Notes under the pieces: model-generated
Told to the model about the DNA's origin: nothing
Databases searched by the model: none
Seen by the model: only the letters and a program-made list of their open reading frames with translations
Assembly: GCA_000320545.1 (NCBI GenBank)
Contig: ADNK01002426.1
Location: 1 to 35,000, forward strand
Direction of reading: 5' to 3'
Source of the DNA: Bigelowiella natans CCMP2755
Taxonomy: Eukaryota; Cercozoa; Chlorarachniophyceae
DNA length: 35,000 nucleotides
Translations under genes and position numbers: made by a program
In this document: piece by piece, positions 10,919 through 22,487 of the stretch
How positions within the stretch are numbered: position 1 is the first letter of the stretch
Layout: the number at the start of each line of letters is the position of its first letter

Positions 10919-12344
10919 TATTCTCTCACCACACGACGACTAAACTGTATCATGACTGCACACCATTACTACCTGATTTCGTTTTGTTAACTGAAACGAT
11001 ACATGCTCATTTGCAGAGGCAGATCTTCCTGCTAGCACTGTGAATCTGATTTATGTATAGGATGATGATGAAGATAATGACGACAAGGAGGGGATAATGA
11101 TGATGAATATCATCAAATAATTTCATATGATACTGGCAATGATATATAATACCTATAATAGTGCTAATAATAACAATAACACGTAGAAAATGAGTAATTA
11201 CAATCGTTACTACTAAACTCACTCTTTTCTTACCATCACGACTTTTTATCTCATAGTTGATTACTAGTCATATACTCACTTGTAATCTCATAGTTGGTTT
11301 AAAATTACTAATCATATACTCACTTATATCTCATAGTTGGTTTAAAATTACATCATGCACTCATCTTCTTTACCCTCCTGTTCTCACTTGATCATGTTTG
11401 CATTGTGTATTAAGTGCCAATCTACATTTAATTCTAATAACAATAATAATAATAATAATAGTAATACCCTGATGGAGATGTGAATTTGTCTATATCTTTC
11501 AAAGTAGTAGACGACGATTTGGAATGCTTCTTGTTCTTCTTTTGAGCTTGATTGCTATTCTTATTCTTTCATCATCGTCATTGTCGCCATCATCATCATT
11601 ATATAATCATTCGAAAAACAATCATCAAGGTGTAGAATAGTACGTGGGTAGTAGTACATAAGAGGAGAAAAACAAACAAGCGTAAGTATTAAAAACTCAT
11701 CATATTTCCCAGGAGAAAGGAACAACACAACTTGTAAAAATGATCACCGACGATGGTATCAATGATGACAGTGATAGTGATATCGATGCTATGAAACAAT
11801 GCAAAATAACATACATTTGAAGGAAGAAATCATGCTGCAGTAACTGTAGAGTTGGTGTGATGACGTTATTGTGCTGCTACTGCTGTTGTTGTTGTTGCTG
11901 TTGTTGTGATTTGTGTGATTTGAATAAAGCACATTAGGCACCTTTTGAAAAGACGATGATGCCTCTTCCGATGTTCGTGCTGCTGTTGATCATATGATGT
12001 TTTGTTACAGTGCAGATTGCATACAAGCATGTAATCAAACAATCAAACATGATTTTTAGATAATTCATCGCACTGTTGCACCTTTCTGAGCGAGATCGGG
12101 AACGAGTATCTTCTCACGAATTAGTTTAGAATAAAGATCTGACACACACACATACTATTTGATCATGATGATCATCATCATCTTTGTGTACGGTTTCAAT
12201 GATAATCCTAATGGGAGGAGGATGATCAGCACTACACAGAATCATTAGTAGCAGCAACAAACCACCTTCAAGAAGTTGTCTTGTTTCTTCAACGAGCCTT
12301 TCTTTCTCCTCACCCCTGTTCTCATCATTCCCTCCTTATTTAAC

Positions 12345-12379
<35 letters not shown>

Positions 12380-12488
12380 GCGACATCTCATTCATTATAT
12401 TTTATGTGAAGATATATAAAAAGAGAGTAGTCTATAACTCTCAAATGAAGACATTGAATCATACAACACACACAGATAAATATTTACA

Positions 12489-12541
<53 letters not shown>

Positions 12542-13089
12542 GATGCACTCTTCTTTCAACTATTCATGGTAGTATGTGGCTTTCTATTGTCCGTATTCGT
12601 ATACATCTCTACGACACTTACGCTCTTTTAAACCTGTAAGAATTGATGCCTTTTCTTGGAGAAATTCTATTATTTACGAGAATATTTGAGAATAGTACCA
12701 GTGATTAGTTTATATAGTAGTGAATACAACTGTAGAAACAACATAATCATATGGAAAAACTAAGGCCTTGCAGCTACGACAACGATTTCAATGATGGCGA
12801 CGACGATGATAATGATGATAGTGATGATGATAATGATGATGGTGATCTATGGTGATAATGTTATATGATGACGATAATGATAATGATGATGATGAACATC
12901 GCAGACTACTTTGGTAACGTTGTAAAATTAGAATCTCCTTCTCCGCCTTTTCCATCATTGGCTCTAGTCTTTCTAAAGCTCTTTTCCCCTGAATAGTTGA
13001 TAAATAAATGACAATTTGATGATGGCTTTCTGCTTCTTCCATACACTACTATTACCAGTACATCATAATAAGAAGAAAACAAATAGAGC

Positions 13090-13128
<39 letters not shown>

Positions 13129-13271
13129 CTCCTACCTTTCGATATTTCTTGTAGAATAGCTGTTAAAAGGAGGTAACAGTTGAATCAAAGCAATCAGTAT
13201 CATCGCAGTTGATTTATATATCTTCTTCTATTTCTTCATCTCTTCTTCTATATCTTCTCTCATCAATGGAA

Positions 13272-13314
<43 letters not shown>

Positions 13315-13782
13315 CTTCAATCACTCGCATGTGCATCATATCTGTTTGAGTGTTATACCTCTGCATTTGCTGTCAAACCTTTCTCAGGATCTAATTCAAT
13401 TTCTAAAGTCTCCGCCTCTCCTTCGGAGTTGATCTGAGGTTGGTCGTGTTGTTGTTGTGTTGTTATGCTACTACTACTACTACTATCATCTATTTATCAA
13501 TTAACCTATCATTATTACCTACCTACCTACCTACCTACTTACTAGAAGATTTACTACCACACACCTGTGACCAATCAGGCACTGCTATACGCTCCATTCG
13601 CTTCTTGTATAAATGTCTATATAACAGCAGTTGCGGGTTAAGTGGATGATGATGATGATGATGTTGATGATGGTGATGGCAGTAGTAGCACAATCTACGA
13701 CATAAAAGGTAGGTATAAGAAAGCAACATCATGTGTTCTTGATGATGATGACCACACTGACGTCTCTTAGGGGAAGAGAAAA

Positions 13783-13863
<81 letters not shown>

Positions 13864-13897
13864 CTAGGGTGAGGCAGCAAACACCAGTAATCAGTGA

Positions 13898-13938
<41 letters not shown>

Positions 13939-13944
13939 ACACAT

Positions 13945-13977
<33 letters not shown>

Positions 13978-14058
13978 TACCTGTTTTGAGATAATGCGTC
14001 TCCCTGCCTGAGATATATCTCAGACTGACAAAAAACATCATATGGAGTGATGATGATG

Positions 14059-14090
<32 letters not shown>

Positions 14091-14714
14091 AACGACAAGA
14101 ACGATGGGAAGTGGTCATTACCGATGATTAAACTATAAATGTTCCAAACCATCTTATCATCACCGATGATCAAATCACGATAATTCTAAACAATCTTATA
14201 CTGAGTAGTAGTCTCGTTGCCAACAACGGATATTTGTGTAAATCTAACACTCATCACCATGCGTATTATAAGCGTATTATAATTCTTCACAGATATCTAA
14301 TATGAACTGCTGCTTCTTAAATCATATACGAAGGACCCACCCCTTCTGCAGCTTTAAGTTGCTTTTGTATATTTCCTATCTTCCCTTTATAATGAAGGAC
14401 CTTAAGAAGGTGATGCCAAAGGTAGTAGTAGCAAGAAAATTCAAGATACATAATTTAGTAGTTGTTCCGAAGTTACAGTATAAGAAGTATTGAGTAATTA
14501 TCCAATATAATAATAATACTACATAATGTTGCGCGATAGTATCCATAATAAATCTTGTACCTTTTTGTCCAAAGCAGCTGCCATTGTTTGTATAAAGGCC
14601 TCCAAATCTTCTTCCCCCGTTTCCTCCGCTATAATTTGATGTTTTCCTTTTCCTTCGTGGCCTTCTTTTTTTGAACCTTCTACTCTACTTCCGCCGCCTA
14701 CCATCCCCCCAACG
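9731..14714 (-). CDS. RqcH/NFACT-type ribosome quality-control protein (5' end unresolved)
   Basis: Exons, 5' to 3': 14714-14561, 14024-13981, 13616-13565, 13433-13359, 13159-13136, 12988-12910, 12334-12266, 12138-12082, an exon ending near 11465, about 11263-11234, 11037-10973, 10832-10770, 10673-10533, 10068-10027, 9888-9855 and 9777-9731 (TAG). The diagnostic order is the NFACT one. First comes ETLEIELDPEKGLTANAELF then YKKYRKGKRALERLEPMMEK, like the bacterial LDP-x-LSP-x-NA-x-YYKKYRK block before its coiled coil. Next are a charged coiled-coil region, DIDKFTSPSG, and the NFACT-R core VLAGRSASANEHV then VWFHVRNLPGSHVLIRADFD. MADIEFAAKIAAWHSHGK follows. The WFHVRN-PGSHV core is the bacterial/plastid RqcH form rather than the eukaryotic NEMF YVHADLHG form. 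Expected role: binding stalled large ribosomal subunits with peptidyl-tRNA, perhaps in an organelle. The N-terminal NFACT-N exons were not resolved, and the join near 11.3-11.5 kb is uncertain. Confidence 0.75.
10313..10430. repeat. (GA)n and (CA)n microsatellites in an NFACT intron
   Basis: An AGAG/AGAT run at about 10313-10350 is followed by (AC)n at about 10383-10429, in the intron between exons 10533 and 10068. Confidence 0.9.
10871..10915. repeat. (TA)n microsatellite
   Basis: A pure TA run in the intron just upstream (on the minus strand) of the WFHVRN exon of the NFACT gene. Confidence 0.95.
11249..11356. repeat. Tandem near-repeats, about 37-43 bp x 3
   Basis: TCTCATAGTTG(A/G)TT followed by ACTAATCATATACTCACTT recurs starting at 11249, 11286 and 11329. 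The first copy overlaps the short NYEIKSRD exon of the NFACT gene, so partial exon and splice-site copies lie in the flanking intron. Confidence 0.85.
12350..12379. repeat. (CAA)n microsatellite
   Basis: A CAA run lies directly upstream, on the minus strand, of the 3' splice site of the NFACT exon 12334-12266. On that strand it reads (TTG)n before the acceptor. Confidence 0.9.
12489..12538. repeat. (TA)n microsatellite
   Basis: A long TA run in the NFACT intron between exons 12988-12910 and 12334-12266. Confidence 0.95.
13093..13126. repeat. (GA)n microsatellite next to a 24-nt exon
   Basis: A GA run a few bases beyond the donor of the 24-nt NFACT exon 13159-13136, in the following intron. 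Confidence 0.95.
13271..13309. repeat. (TA)n microsatellite
   Basis: A TA run in the intron between the LDPEKGLTANAE exon and the 24-nt LFYKKYRK exon of the NFACT gene. Confidence 0.95.
13780..13980. repeat. Compound (GA)n + (CA)n microsatellite touching a splice donor
   Basis: (GA)n at about 13780-13860 and interrupted (CA)n at about 13904-13978. On the minus strand the CA block reads GTATGTGTGTG and starts exactly at the 5' splice site of exon 14024-13981, so several GT dinucleotides follow the exon. Confidence 0.9.
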
Positions 14715-14986
14715 CTACAATATCTGCTTTTTCGGAATGGATAGTGCTGTACAGGATTCGTCATTTGTAAAGAAAGTAGTGGGGGATAATGACTGCTGGT
14801 GGTGGTACTGCAGTAGCTGGAAATAGGAAGCATCATTCGCTTCTGGACAATGATAATCATATGTGGAGAAGATGTAAGTAAACTAACAACCGCTGTACCT
14901 AATGATGTGTCGTCGTCGTCATCGTTGTTTTATCGAGCGTTTGACCCAAGAATGACAAGAAATAAAATTCCAATATATGTATGTAA

Positions 14987-15046
<60 letters not shown>

Positions 15047-16000
15047 ACATATTATATTAAATATACGTTGGAGCAGCGGCCTTGATAATGACCCCCCCTT
15101 GTCTTCCCTAATCTTAACTTCGTTGCCCCATCCCCCCATTTATTATTCGAGAGCAGCAACAGTTGTTGAAAAGTAGGTGCACCCCTTCGAAAACCACTCA
15201 GCGGGATCCTGAGATGATGACGAGGAGTTAAAACAACACTTGATGAGCTAGATCATTTAATTTAAATACAGTTAAAGTGCAGTGCATTAGAGTGGACATG
15301 AAAGAATAGGAATGCACAGGCGAATGAGTGAGCAACCTGTAGTTAAGCTTTCTCGTTGAGGAAAAACACATCACTAAAAGGAGAAGATAAAGAAGAAGAA
15401 GAAAAGATAATGCCACCTAATGAACAAAGACAAAGGAAGAAGCAGTAATGAATATATGTATAGCCAATGTTTCATATATACGTTCGCAGACAATAATTGG
15501 TTTGGTAACTTACCTTGTGTCCCCCCATTCCACGTTCCTCTTGGAATATGGGTTTTGGTGAGGTGAGGTAGCAATGAGAAAAATGGCCTTTATTTTGGCC
15601 CTACGACAATGATTCTATGCACACTACAGACTAAAGAAATGAATAAACGGGTGAAATGACCTTTATTTTGGCCCTACGACAATGATTCTATGAATAAACG
15701 GTCTGTGAAAGAAAGAAAGAAGTACATCCACTCCACTATGATGATGATCATGATCATCAATGATCATTAGGAGAAAGAGGAAGATCAGGAGGAAGAGGAG
15801 GAGGAGGAGGATTACGCTTGGGGAAGATCATCCATTCTAATCACTTCCTTTACCCCTGGAGCTTTTGAAGAGAAGCTACCTACTACCATCATCTATCGTT
15901 ATCATTCTTGCAACGCTCATTATCATCCTAAGCACGTGAAGGGACTCATACCGATGCTTAAGCTAAAATGAAAATTTAGAGATCTGAACAGGGTCAAAAT
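14715..16000. other. Unresolved 5' region of the NFACT gene
   Basis: No gene model could be closed here. Minus-strand stretches with exon-like codon use include 15060-15230 (open in one frame after a CTCAG acceptor), about 15514-15560 (THIPRGTWNGGTQ before gtaagt) and about 15815-15895 (SKAPGVKEVIRMDDLPQA before gtaatc). They are candidates for the missing N-terminal exons or the targeting peptide of the NFACT protein, but I found no NFACT-N motif in them. Also present: (AC)n followed by (TA)n at 14990-15042, and a 37-bp duplication at 15583-15619 / 15655-15691. Confidence 0.35.
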
Positions 16001-16369
16001 ATGGCGTTGTCCTTGCTGTCACGCTCCAGCCTAATTGCTTTCATTCTCGTTGCAAGCTGGAGCTACAGATGGTAAAGATGGCGAAGCTGCTCACAATCCT
16101 TTTTTACTAATTGCTACATTCATCGTCCTTCAACACCCCTCCCATAATCATCATCATAATCATCATCACCATCATCATCATTATTCAGGTTTTCATATGT
16201 GAGGACTAGCGTTATGCAGAGTAGCATTATTAACTTATGCTGCCACGGCAATTATGAGAAGAGAGGCATGCATCTAAGAACGGCTGCTCTGAAACCCGCT
16301 GCTGAAATCTCTTCCTCCTCCTCCTCTGTTTCCTCAATATCAATAGGAACTTTATTACGGGGTTTGTAG
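16001..16369 (+). CDS. Possible small signal-peptide protein, 2 exons
   Basis: ATG at 16001 opens MALSLLSRSSLIAFILVASW, a good signal peptide, and reaches a gtaaag donor at 16072. An acceptor TTATTCAG at 16181-16188 resumes in matching phase (exon 16189-16369, TAG). The model has 83 residues: a basic segment MHLRTAALKPAAE, a poly-Ser tract, then the stop. Signal peptide plus a Ser/Ala/basic tail resembles a bipartite plastid-targeting leader, so more exons may follow a donor near 16358. It lies between the divergent NFACT and XPOT genes. On the opposite strand the same DNA could hold NFACT 5' exons. No homologue recognised. Confidence 0.3.
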
Positions 16370-16692
16370 ATAGTTGATTCGATAGAATACTCTATTGATG
16401 GTGGTGGTGATGATGTGGTAGTTGCTTGCAGTTGTGGTTAGTGTATGCTGTCTACACACACACACACACACGTACACACAATCACACACAGGGCTTGTAG
16501 TAGTCCATCACTGAGTAGTAGCTAGCACAATCTAATCAACATGCTAAACACAACTACTACTGCTACTGCTGCTACTACTACTACTACTACCGTGATATCT
16601 TCCATACTTAAAACAAACGAGAGAAACAAACATATGTTCTCGTGATGGTTTGGTGGTGGTTGTTGTTGTCAAAATAAGGAGGAGGAGGAGGA

Positions 16693-16964
16693 ATGTCATC
16701 ATCATCTGGATTTAACTACCCTACTTCACCAAACGAGGAGGATGATGATGATGATGATGATGATGATTATTGCTCTCTGCTAAAGTATGGTGGTGATGAG
16801 GACGATGATGACGATGCCCTTCTACTACCCGAAGAACATAAAGAAGAGGAGGGATTATCTCATCCTAGAGCAGCAGCGGCAGCAGCAGCAGCAGGAGCAG
16901 ATTATTACATGCCAAGATTCCAAACAGCCCTTGAGGTATTACTACCTTATCATGATCACATTCA

Positions 16965-16997
<33 letters not shown>

Positions 16998-16999
16998 TG

Positions 17000-17039
<40 letters not shown>

Positions 17040-18317
17040 ATTTTGATATGTATATATTTGTATTGCAAACATATTAATGTGTAATCTATTGACGATTACA
17101 CTATCATTATCATTAAATAAAATACACAGAGATATACAACATTTGGTACTGCTAAACAATAATATCAGTACCACGACCAACACTGCCTATGTTACTTATC
17201 AATCTTACTATCAGTACCACGACCAACACTGCCTATGCTACTTATCAATCTTACTAATTTAGATAATTTCTTCAACACTTTTTAATAAATTCTTATAACT
17301 TAAGATATTTTATGGACATCGCCATCCGAAAGACAACGTCACTCTTTGGCACAAACTCCATGAGAAATCGGTTGTATGATTATATCCTAATGATTGGTAG
17401 TTATTAATTACTAAAACCAACTGTTTGTCGTCATCTATCTAGTTTGAAGAAGTCACATAATGCACCTAACAATCATCATCATCATCATCATTATCAATCA
17501 CCATCATTTTCATTTACATTCACATTCACCGTCATCTCTATTACTACTACTACTACTACTACTACTACCCCTATGATACTGACATGAACATTCTAAAGGT
17601 GTCCTTCCTCTAGTTGTGCTAATGATCAATGCATGCATGATGAGATCATCAATTTGATAGATTATTCCTTTCCTCACTTTTTACTTTCTAAAATTGCATC
17701 ATTATTTAATTATCAAGGACGATGCTTTTGGTTAGTAGAGTAGCATATGGATAATGACAACAACGAATGGTGTCGATGGTTGCTACAACAAACAACAAAC
17801 AACAACAATAACAACAAAACAACAATACTACTACTACTACTACTACTACTACTAAGGCGAAATGGCTTCAAAAACTGGAGAAACTTTCCGTCTCTTGGGA
17901 TCTATGCACACAGTTTATTACAACAGGTAGTTATACTTACACATATACATGCACACATGCATACATACTACGACAAAGAAAAGGATGATAATGATGATGA
18001 TGATGATGATGATGAACATTAATAGAGTTATGCAGAAGGAAGGAAAGAAGGAAGCACGACGTATATAGCTAATATGGCTCTCACTAATAGACGACCACTA
18101 CTAGTAGTAATAAGGAAGCACGACGTATATAGCTATTATGGCTCTCACTAATAGACGACGACTACTACTACCACTACTACTACTACTACTGTAGTGCTGG
18201 CGTGTGACTAGTACCTTCTCTATTTTTGAAAAAGGAATAGGAGGAAGGGGAGGGATCAGAGGAGCAGGAGAAGGAGGAGAAGAGAATAATAACTTACTTC
18301 TTCAGGTTGCTTTAGTT

Positions 18318-18351
<34 letters not shown>

Positions 18352-19131
18352 AGTAGCCACTTACATCGATAATAATACAGGATAATAGCACTCTGTCATC
18401 TTCTTCTCGTTCCTTTTCCTATTGCTATAAAGATGAGTAGTTTTTTAATGTTGATCTAGAGATATGGTGATAAGTTCTCCGTCCTCCCTCCTCATTGTTT
18501 AAAATCCTGATTAAGTTTGTCTTCTTCATACCCTCAATTATTTAGAAAAAGATGTTTTGCGCTCAATTACTTTACAAGAAATCTCGAAGGTGATTGGTGG
18601 CAGCTTGATGTACTAAATCAATTGCAACCACAACAAACAATAACAATACACATAATACAATACATGCTATTTTTACGCATTGAGGAAGTTGCTATTGTTA
18701 TATTAGGGTGTTATTAGGGTGTTGTTTAATCCATATGTTTATTCGTTTGGATAGATTGAAAACATCATCACTCAGTAGTACAGAGCAGCTGCAAGAAGAG
18801 AATACTGGAGGAAAAATTAAAAACTTAACTAGAATCAGGAAGGTCTTTAGATAAATTACTATCAACTTTTGTTCATATTTGGTATTTTGTTTGTTGTTTG
18901 TAAGAAGTAGCAGCACCACCACTATTATCACTATCTCCATTTATATGCACAAAAAGAGGAGGAGTCTTTTACTATTTTCTACACACGAGGAATTTCTGAC
19001 TTACTATCTTACTTACTTACTTGGCTACTATCTTCTCCATATGGTGTTTGATATTTAATAGTCACTTATCAACTACATCCAACAAATGTCGGTGGAACTA
19101 TACAAATTCATAATTGGTGAGCTACTACGAA

Positions 19132-19169
<38 letters not shown>

Positions 19170-20447
19170 TCTCCTTTGGATAATAATAATAATGATAATA
19201 ATATTAATAACAATAATAAACCTCCTCCTCCTCCCCCTCCTCCTCCTCCTCCTCCTCACCCTCCTCACCCTGCTGCTCTCGAAGATTATGCATTATCATC
19301 GGACACGACTGGACGCCGTCGTCATCTTCTTCTCCTTCCACAAATGGCCATGAGGATTCGTAACAGCAGCAGCTATAATCCAAAGCAGCAGATAGTGACT
19401 ACATCATCATCATCGTTACTATCGTTAACATATCAGCATTTCTATCATTCACAGGAAGGGAATTATTTCTCAATGGTAGTACTATACTACATGTACTAAT
19501 CCCATCAATTATATTAAAATATAATAAGGGCAATGGACATCATCATCCATTACTACAGCTTGAAATAATCTAATATTATGATGATGATGCTGATGATGCT
19601 GATGATGATGATGTTTTGTCATATGATGATGAGAGAAAACAGATCATCATGGTTATCTTGTCCTACTACTACTACTACTACTACTACTAATATGTCATCA
19701 TACGATGCTGTTCTACTTACTGCATAATGAGCGCCGTTTTCATACTAGTGTTGACTTTGACTATACATAGAGGACACATAGCACGAGATAAAAAGATATT
19801 ACGTATTCACTTCTATGTTTCTATCATAAAACATCATCACGCTCATCATCATCGTTATCCTCATCATAATAATGATATTAGGTATGCCGTGCACTTGCCG
19901 CTTTAAGTGTGGGAATAGGCTATCACAGTAAGTGTGGTAGTATAGTAGTAGTATTAGTAGTAGTATTAGTCGAGCTATCTCATTAGTATGATGAGATAGA
20001 TAGTAATTATAGTAGTAGAACTATCTCAGGAGTATGATGAGATGATAACTATTACTGACAACTAATTGTTTGCACGTCGTGGTGGTGATGATGCTAGTTT
20101 TAGTACTACTGTCATCAAATAATAGAAACGTCAATATTTTCTTTTTAATTAAAACCTTACATTTACACCTTACAATATTAATGAACACAATTTCTTCAGA
20201 TATCACCGATGACTTACTAAACGTAGGTTATGAGGATAAAAGGGTAATTATTAGTATTTTATTGGAATGATGAGATAATAAAAGGAGTTTGATCTTGAAA
20301 GAGCAAGTGAGAAGATAGGTTGTTACATCTCTGCTGCAATTACTTATTTAGTTGCTTCATTCCTTTGGTTTTGTTTCTTGTCATCAATTTCTGTTGCAAC
20401 AAACACATCTTCTCATCAGAGCTCATTCGGCATATTGGAGTGCTTAA

Positions 20448-20482
<35 letters not shown>

Positions 20483-21139
20483 GTTGTAGTAGAAATAGTA
20501 GTAGGATATGAATAGTAAATGATTTAGTACACTTTTATTACAGATAATGAGAAACTATTATTAACACTAAAGTTATTACTACATAATGGCTTTTGCCTTT
20601 TTTCCAGTTTTTTGTTATTATTTCTGTATACCTTTCACTTCCTAACCATCAACCATTCAAATATACCAAAACGACAATATTCGAAGGAGAAGTAAACATT
20701 TACGATAGCAATATGTTTGTATAATATTATGATGAAATCACTAAATATCCATGATTTCCTCCTCCTCCTTTCAATAAATGATAATGATTAAGTGTGTAGC
20801 TGAAGAACAGCATGAGAAAGAACAAGAAGAAAAACAACAAAAAGGAAATGAAAGGAAAACTAGTTATCACTGCCATGATAGCATGAAGGAGGAATGGGAT
20901 AGAGAAACAGAAACGGATTTGGAAGAAGATCATTGTCGTTCCACCTTCCAACGCCTAGCAATCGATGAGGTATCTTCAAATTGCTATGATTTATTTATGA
21001 TGATTACGTTTGCCATTCTAGTGTTTCATGATGACTGAGAACACCCTTGGATGATAGTATTAGTAGTAGTTTTAGTAGTATAAATATTTATCTTGATGTT
21101 TTCTCAGAAGCAACTAAAGATATGAAAAGAGAGGAGAGT

Positions 21140-21190
<51 letters not shown>

Positions 21191-21601
21191 AGAAGAGCAC
21201 ATTTATTTTTGTTCTCCACGATGTGTTCTCTTAGTACGATGTTGTTCTTATCATTAACACATGTTTGTGTATGATTGAGTTGTGTCATTCGTCATAGAGA
21301 TGATAGGGTTATGTACTGTATGCATATGGTGTTGAGTGTAATAAACATTATCATTTCCATCAATCACACTGTAGTCAACGGATGAGCGCATGTTGTAATG
21401 AATAAATTGCCACGCACATTGTACTCATATAGATGTTGTTATCTTTCTATCATAATCGGTATCATCATTGATTTTAAACAACAAAAGTGTGCTTCTGACG
21501 TCTTTCAGTATATTGATTGGGTACTATTACTACTACTACTACTACTACTACTACCATTGTGTATTATTACCTAAATTGTAGAAAACACATAATATATTAT
21601 A

Positions 21602-21640
<39 letters not shown>

Positions 21641-22452
21641 TAATGGTATTGGATCGGTAATGTATCAGCTGTTTGTTATATTGAAATGCTTCTTCTAAAT
21701 TGAGAAAATAGAAATAGTAATAGTAGTGATAGTAGCAGCAGCAGTAGTATTAAATCAATAATTAATGGACTAATATGAATTTAGCTAATAACATTGTTAT
21801 TTTCCAAAAACTCTCCACAAAAATAATGACACCTTCTCCTCCTCTTTCTCCACCTTCTTCCCTCTTTGTGTTGTTGACATCATCGTCTCAATTCTTTTTC
21901 ATTGTTCGTACAAAAGGTAGCTAATGATTATGCATATGGGAGCATTGTAAATACTACTGCTCCGTACACATCCTGTGCAACATCATGGTCAGTGGGTGGT
22001 ACACAGATTGAAATTTAAATATGTAGTAATATTGATATGTAGTATCAAGTATACTCTAACAAAGTGCTGCGAATATACATAACTCCTTATCTCATAATAT
22101 TATATTCTTCTTCTTTATCTTCTTCCTTTGCTGGCAATTACTACTACTGCTACATTGTTTTAAGGAATGTGATTTCTTTTAAACAAAAGGGTTAGAGCTG
22201 CATCTCCGAAAAAACTCAATACAAGTAGCTTAGGTACTACGAACAACCGCTATTAATCTAATGATACTATTGATACCAGCAGCAATTGGTAGACTGGAGA
22301 TTTCGTAATGGACCAATATATCATATACTGCATATTTATAATGATGACGACAATGATGACGAAGATGGTGGTGGTGGTGGTGGTGATTAATGGATTAAAA
22401 GCATTGCTGTAATCTTTATCATTCTCATGACACAGTGTTGATTTTACAGCTG

Positions 22453-22487
<35 letters not shown>

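Noticed and set aside
13535-14173. 212-codon minus frame with long Ser-Leu and Cys-Val repeats
   Set aside because: The frame is kept open by (GA)n and (CA)n. Real NFACT exons at 13565-13616 and 13981-14024 lie within it, with splice sites at their borders.
18703-18724. Interstitial telomere-like TTAGGGTGTTATTAGGGTG
   Set aside because: Only two TTAGGG units separated by other bases; chance or a trivial local duplication.
19086-19353. Poly-Leu and poly-Tyr frames suggesting membrane proteins
   Set aside because: They are alternative frames of (CTA)n and (CTC)n runs. At most one frame can be an XPOT extension.
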